Translations under genes and position numbers: made by a program | Shown: piece after piece, positions 57,656 to 64,000 of the stretch | How the letters are laid out: every line of letters begins with the position of its first letter | How positions within the stretch are numbered: the first letter of the stretch is position 1 | Notes under the pieces: model-generated | The model's database searches: none | What the model saw: the letters and a program-made list of their open reading frames with translations, nothing else | What the model was told of the DNA's origin: nothing | Source: Prionace glauca | Lineage: Eukaryota; Chordata; Chondrichthyes; Carcharhiniformes; Carcharhinidae | NCBI GenBank assembly: GCA_037974335.1 | Contig: CM075760.1 | Location: 70,057,627-70,121,626 of the forward strand | DNA length: 64,000 nt | Direction of reading: 5' to 3'

Positions 57656-59827
57656 ACTAAGGGGCAATTTAGCATGGCCAATCCACCCTAACCTACACAT
57701 CTTTGGACGCTAAGGGACAATTTATTATGGCCAATCCACCCTAACCTACACATCTTTGGACACTAAGGGACAATTTATTATGGCCAATCCACCCTAACCT
57801 ACACATCTTTGGACACTAAGGGACAATTTAGCACAGCCAATCCACCCTAACCTACACATCTTTGGACACTAAGGGACAATTTATCATGGCCAATCCACCC
57901 TAACCTACACATCTTTGGACACTAAGAGACAATTTATTATGGCCAATCCACCCTAACCTACACATCTTTGGACACTAAGGGGCAATTTAGCACGGCCAAT
58001 CCACCCTAACCTACACATCTTTGGACACGAAGGGACAATTTAGCACGGCCAATCCACCCAAACCTACACATATTTGGACACTAAGGGACAATTTAGCATG
58101 GCCAATCCACCCTAACCTACATATCTTTCGACACTAAGAGACAATTTAACACGGCCAATCCCCCCTAACCTACACATCTTTGGACACTAAGGGACAATTT
58201 AGAACGGCCAATCCACCCTAACATGCACATATTTGGACACTAAGGGACAATTTAGCACAGCCAATCCACCCTAACCTACAAATCTTTGGACACTAAGGGA
58301 CAATTTAGCACAGCCAATCCACCCTGACATACACATCTTTGGACACTAAGAGACAATTTAACACGGCCAATCCACCCTAACCTACACATCTTTGGACACT
58401 AAGGGACAATTTAGCACGACCAATCCACCCTAACCTGCACATCTTTGGACACTAAGGGACAATTTAGCACGGCCAATCCACCCTAACCTGCACATCTTTG
58501 GACACTAAGGGACAATTTAGCACGGCCAATCCACCCTAACCTACACATCTTTGGACACTGAGGGACAATTTAGCATGGCCAATCCACCTTAACCTACACA
58601 TCTTTGGACACTAAGGGACAATTTAGCACGGCCAATCCACCCTAACCTACACATCTTTGGACACTAAGGGACAATGTAGCACGGCCAATCCACCCTAACC
58701 TACACATCTTTGGACACTAAGGGACAATTTAGCACGGCCAATCCACCCTAGCCTGCACATCTTTGGACAATAAGGGACAATTTAGCAGGGCCAATCCACC
58801 CTAACCTACACATCTTTGGACACTAAGGGACAATTTAGCTTGGCCAATCCACCTTAACCTACACATCTTTGGACACTAAGGGACAATTTAGCACGGCCAA
58901 TCCACCCTAACCTACACATCTTTGGACACTAAGGGACTATTTAGCACGGCCAATCCACCCTAACCTACACATCTTTGGACACTAAGGGACAATTTAGCAC
59001 GGCCAATCCACCCTAACCTACATATCTTTGGACACTAAGAGACAATTTAACACGGCCAATCCCCCCTAACCTACACATCTTTGGACACTAAGGGACAATT
59101 TAGAACGGCCAATCCACCCTAACCTGCACATATTTGGACACTAAGGGACAATTTAGCACAGCCAATCCACCCTAACCTACACATCTTTGGACACTAAGGG
59201 ACAATTTAGCACAGCCAATCCACCCTAACCTACACATCTTTGGACACTAAGGGACAATTTAGCACGGCCAATCCACCCTGACCTACACATCTTTGGACAC
59301 TAAGAGACAATTTAACACGGCCAATCCACCCTAACCTCCACATCTTTGGACACTAAGGGACAATTTAGCACGGCCAATCCACCGTAACCTGCACATCTTT
59401 GGACACTAAGGGACAATTTAGCACGGCCAATCCACCCTAACCTACACATCTCTGGACACTAAGGGACAATTTAGCATGGCCAATCCACCTTAACCTACAC
59501 ATCTTTGGACACTAAGGGACAATTTAGCACGGCCAATCCACCCTAACCTACACATCTTTGGAGACTAAGGGACAATTTATTATGGCCAATCCACCCTAAC
59601 CTACACATCTTTGGAGACTAAGGGACAATTTATTATGGCCAATCCACCCTATCCTACACATCTTTGGAGACTAAGGGACAATTAAGCATGGCCAATCCAC
59701 CCTAACCTGCACATCTTTGGACACTGAGGGACAATTTAGCACGGCCAATCCACCCTAACCTGCACATCTTTGGACACTAATGGACAATTTAGCACGGCCA
59801 ATCCACCCTAACCTACACATCTTTGGA

Positions 59828-60882
59828 TACTAGGAGACAGATGGTGGTGGTTGATGGTAAATATTCGTCATGGAGTTCGGTTACGAGTGGTGTGCCTCAG
59901 GGATCTGTTTTGGGGCCACTGCTGTTTGTAATTTTTATTAATGATCTGGATGAGGGTATAGTTGGGTGGATTAGTAAGTTTGCTGATGACACCAAATTCG
60001 GAGGTGTGGTAGATTGTGAGGAAGGGTGTCATAGTTTGCAGGGTGACTGAGAAAGGTTGCAGAGCTGGGCTGCGAGGTGGCGGATGGAGTTTAATGTGGA
60101 GAAGTGTGAGGTAATTCATTTCGGTAGGAATAACAGATGTGTTGAGTATAGGGCTAACAGGAGGACTTTGAATAGTGTGGATGAACAGAGGGATCTAGGT
60201 GTATGTGTACATAGATCCCTGAAAGTTGGGAATCAAGTAGATAGGGTTGTTAAGAAGGCATACGGTGTCTTGGCGTTTATTGGTAGGGGGATTGAATTTA
60301 GGAGTCGCAGCGTCATGATGCAACTGTACACAACTCTGGTGCGGCCGCACTTGGAGTACTGTGTGCAGTTCTGGTCCCCACATTACAGGAAGGATGTAGA
60401 GGCTTTGGAGAGGGTGCAGAGGAGGTTTACCAGGATGTTGCCTGGTATGGAGGGGAGATCCTATGAGGAGAGACTGAGAGATTTGGGGTTGTTTTCGCTG
60501 GAAAGAAGGCGGCTAAGAGGGGACCTTATTGAAACTTATAAGATGATTAGAGGTTTAGACAGGGTGGATGGTGATAGCCTTTTTCCGAGGATGGAGAAAG
60601 CTAGCACGAGGGGGCACGACTTTAAATTAAGGGGGGGTAGTTATAGGACTGATGTCAGGGGTAGGTTGTTTACCCAGAGGGTGGTGAGGGACTGGAATGC
60701 CCTGCCAGCTGCAGTTGTAAATGCGCCTAGTTTGGGGGCGTTTAAGAGATCTGTGGATAGGTTTATGGACGAAAAGGGATTGGTTTAGGCTAGTGGGTCA
60801 TTGTTTTGTAACTGGTCGGCGCAACATCGTGGGCCGAAGGGCCTGTTCTGCGCTGTAATGTTCTATGTCTATGTCTATGTCT
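59828..60882 (+). mobile_element. CR1 family A, long form, copy 6 (nonsense codon)
   Basis: Carries TGA in place of TTA just after the Q-G-D residues (about 60048-60050), which splits the frame into 75 and about 243 codons. RT motifs on both sides are unchanged. The TGA is shared with copy 7. Confidence 0.93.
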
Positions 60883-62895
60883 ACTAAGGGGCAATTTAGC
60901 ATGGCCAATCCACCCAAACCTACACATCTTTGGACACTAAGGGACAATATATTATGGCCAATCCACCCTAACCTACACATCTTTGGACACTAAGAGACAA
61001 TTTATTATGGCCAATCCACCCTAACCTACACATCTTTGGACACTAAGGGGCAATTTAGCACGGCCAATCCACCCTAACCTACACATCTTTGGACACGAAG
61101 GGACAATTTAGCACGGCCAATCCACCCAAACCTACACATATTTGGACACTAAGGGACAATTTAGCATGGCCAATCCACCCTAACCTACATATCTTTCGAC
61201 ACTAAGAGACAATTTAACACGGCCAATCCCCCCTAACCTACACATCTTCGGACACTAAGGGACAATTTAGAACGGCCAATCCACCCTAACATGCACATAT
61301 TTGGACACTAAGGGACAATTTAGCACAGCCAATCCACCCTAACCTACAAATCTTTGGACACTAAGGGACAATTTAGCACAGCCAATCCACCCTGACATAC
61401 ACATCTTTGGACACTAAGAGACAATTTAACACGGCCAATCCACCCTAACCTACACATCTTTGGACACTAAGGGACAATTTAGCACGACCAATCCACCCTA
61501 ACCTGCACATCTTTGGACACTAAGGGACAATTTAGCACGGCCAATCCACCCTAACCTGCACATCTTTGGACACTAAGGGACAATTTAGCACGGCCAATCC
61601 ACCCTAACCTACACATCTTTGGACACTGAGGGACAATTTAGCATGGCCAATCCACCTTAACCTACACATCTTTGGACACTAAGGGACAATTTAGCACGGC
61701 CAATCCACCCTAACCTACACATCTTTGGACACTAAGGGACAATGTAGCACGGCCAATCCACCCTAACCTACACATCTTTGGACACTAAGGGACAATTTAG
61801 CACGGCCAATCCACCCTAGCCTGCACATCTTTGGACAGTAAGGGACAATTTAGCAGGGCCAATCCACCCTAACCTACACATCTTTGGACACTAAGGGACA
61901 ATTTAGCTTGGCCAATCCACCTTAACCTACACATCTTTGGACACTAAGGGACAATTTAGCACGGCCAATCCACCCTAACCTACACATCTTTGGACACTAA
62001 GGGACTATTTAGCACGGCCAATCCACCCTAACCTACACATCTTTGGACACTAAGGGACAATTTAGCACGGCCAATCCACCCTAACCTACATATCTTTGGA
62101 CACTAAGAGACAATTTAACACGGCCAATCCCCCCTAACCTACACATCTTTGGACACTAAGGGACAATTTAGAACGGCCAATCCACCCTAACCTGCACATA
62201 TTTGGACACTAAGGGACAATTTAGCACGGCCAATCCACCCTAACCTACACATCTTTGGACACTAAGGGACAATTTAGCACAGCCAATCCACCCTAACCTA
62301 CACATCTTTGGACACTAAGGGACAATTTAGCACGGCCAATCCACCCTGACCTACACATCTTTGGACACTAAGAGACAATTTAACACGGCCAATCCACCCT
62401 AACCTCCACATCTTTGGACACTAAGGGACAATTTAGCACGGCCAATCCACCGTAACCTGCACATCTTTGGACACTAAGGGACAATTTAGCACGGCCAATC
62501 CACCCTAACCTACACATCTTTGGACACTAAGGGACAATTTAGCATGGCCAATCCACCTTAACCTACACATCTTTGGACACTAAGGGACAATTTAGCACGG
62601 CCAATCCACCCTAACCTACACATCTTTGGAGACTAAGGGACAATTTATTATGGCCAATCCACCCTAACCTACACATCTTTGGAGACTAAGGGACAATTTA
62701 TTATGGCCAATCCACCCTATCCTACACATCTTTGGAGACTAAGGGACAATTAAGCATGGCCAATCCACCCTAACCTGCACATCTTTGGACACTGAGGGAC
62801 AATTTAGCACGGCCAATCCACCCTAACCTGCACATCTTTGGACACTAATGGACAATTTAGCACGGCCAATCCACCCTAACCTACACATCTTTGGA

Positions 62896-63950
62896 TACTA
62901 GGAGACAGATGGTGGTGGTTGATGGTAAATATTCGTCATGGAGTTCGGTTACGAGTGGTGTGCCTCAGGGATCTGTTTTGGGGCCACTGCTGTTTGTAAT
63001 TTTTATTAATGATCTGGATGAGGGTATAGTTGGGTGGATTAGTAAGTTTGCTGATGACACCAAATTCGGAGGTGTGGTAGATTGTGAGGAAGGGTGTCAT
63101 AGTTTGCAGGGTGACTGAGAAAGGTTGCAGAGCTGGGCTGCGAGGTGGCGGATGGAGTTTAATGTGGAGAAGTGTGAGGTAATTCATTTCGGTAGGAATA
63201 ACAGATGTGTTGAGTATAGGGCTAACAGGAGGACTTTGAATAGTGTGGATGAACAGAGGGATCTAGGTGTATGTGTACATAGATCCCTGAAAGTTGGGAA
63301 TCAAGTAGATAGGGTTGTTAAGAAGGCATACGGTGTCTTGGCGTTTATTGGTAGGGGGATTGAATTTAGGAGTCGCAGCGTCATGATGCAACTGTACACA
63401 ACTCTGGTGCGGCCGCACTTGGAGTACTGTGTGCAGTTCTGGTCCCCACATTACAGGAAGGATGTAGAGGCTTTGGAGAGGGTGCAGAGGAGGTTTACCA
63501 GGATGTTGCCTGGTATGGAGGGGAGATCCTATGAGGAGAGACTGAGAGATTTGGGGTTGTTTTCGCTGGAAAGAAGGCGGCTAAGAGGGGACCTTATTGA
63601 AACTTATAAGATGATTAGAGGTTTAGACAGGGTGGATGGTGATAGCCTTTTTCCGAGGATGGAGAAAGCTAGCACGAGGGGGCACGACTTTAAATTAAGG
63701 GGGGGTAGTTATAGGACTGATGTCAGGGGTAGGTTGTTTACCCAGAGGGTGGTGAGGGACTGGAATGCCCTGCCAGCTGCAGTTGTAAATGCGCCTAGTT
63801 TGGGGGCGTTTAAGAGATCTGTGGATAGGTTTATGGACGAAAAGGGATTGGTTTAGGCTAGTGGGTCATTGTTTTGTAACTGGTCGGCGCAACATCGTGG
63901 GCCGAAGGGCCTGTTCTGCGCTGTAATGTTCTATGTCTATGTCTATGTCT
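62896..63950 (+). mobile_element. CR1 family A, long form, copy 7 (nonsense codon)
   Basis: 3,068 bp after copy 6 with the same TGA, so it is its duplicate. The satellite resumes (ctaaggggcaatttagcatg) and runs to the window end. Confidence 0.93.
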
Positions 63951-64000
63951 ACTAAGGGGCAATTTAGCATGGCCAATCCACCCAAACCTACACATCTTTG

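Larger units (their letters stand above)
26475..64000 (-). repeat. 53-bp satellite array derived from the body of a V-SINE, with embedded LINE copies
   Basis: Period is 53 bp (some units 54). Plus-strand unit words: cactaagggacaatttagca, cggccaatccaccctaacct, acacatctttgga. Non-satellite content is 17 CR1 insertions. By length about 22.6 kb of monomer remains, roughly 430 units. Variant monomers (tttattatggcc, ggagactaagg, gaacggcc, ctaatggac, aatccccccta) recur in fixed order and define higher-order repeats. On the minus strand the unit reads CCAAAGATGTGTAGGTTAGG, then TGGATTGGCCGTGCTAAATT, GTCCCTTAGTGT, matching SINE sequence just 3' of the V-domain. The array runs off the right end of the window. 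No gene is seen in it. Confidence 0.95.

Noticed and set aside
28120-63856. Start codons placed in satellite sequence for LINE frames (beginning MDTRRQ or MDTKGQ)
   Set aside because: These begin at a TTG in the satellite word ctttgga and arise only because the satellite happens to be open in that frame. There is no evidence of initiation there.
26475-64000. CRISPR-like appearance of the satellite (regular short repeats)
   Set aside because: Units are directly tandem with no unique spacers, the repeat is SINE-derived, and the genome is vertebrate.

Overview
ORGANISM. The window reads as vertebrate nuclear DNA, most likely an elasmobranch (shark or ray). The reasons are: membrane exons of an IgM heavy chain; many CR1-clade LINE fragments with the 3' ends usual in cartilaginous fish; V-SINE/HE1-type SINE sequence; and intron-poor C2H2 zinc-finger genes of the rapidly duplicating type. 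The species assignment is inference from remembered repeat families. No rRNA, tRNA, CRISPR or prokaryotic gene is seen. LAYOUT. (1) 1-4.02 kb: the 3' end of an immunoglobulin mu heavy-chain gene on the + strand. It has a CA-rich intron, the TM1 exon (3285-3412), the tiny TM2 exon (3547-3555) and two poly(A) signals. (2) 4.3-12.1 kb: a repeat-dense spacer of CR1 fragments, a GC-rich promoter-like block at 5.93-6.5 kb with no recognisable gene, a 0.38-kb inverted repeat around a CA minisatellite, and a mosaic in which a piece of zinc-finger gene is fused in frame to a CR1 3' end. (3) 12.2-24.1 kb: two C2H2 zinc-finger genes head to head. The minus-strand gene (coding start at 16862) has 54 fingers, nearly all identical, and a 2-nt frameshift. 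The plus-strand gene (21081-23285) has 23 fingers and a proline-rich tail. They share a GC-rich promoter block (about 17.96-18.62 kb), and their first exons and first introns align as an inverted duplication. (4) 24.2-26.5 kb: LINE and SINE debris. (5) 26.475 kb to the window end: one 37.5-kb satellite block of 53-bp monomers (roughly 430 by length), interrupted by 17 copies of two CR1 fragments that recur with the same junctions. MAIN RESULT. The 53-bp monomer matches, in reverse complement, the part of the neighbouring SINE at 26228-26410 that lies just 3' of its conserved V-domain. The left edge of the array is joined to that SINE's own 3' tail in minus orientation. The array is therefore best read as a SINE whose internal segment has expanded into a satellite. 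The satellite then captured two truncated LINE copies and spread them by unequal exchange as higher-order repeats (6,090, 3,976, 3,068 and 865 bp). HOW THE PARTS RELATE. The same process of tandem amplification and homogenisation appears in four contexts: SINE satellite, LINE higher-order repeat, zinc-finger array, and a 55-bp intronic minisatellite whose single-copy ancestor survives in the paralogous intron. The IgM exons, the two zinc-finger genes and their shared promoter are the only host-gene content I can support.
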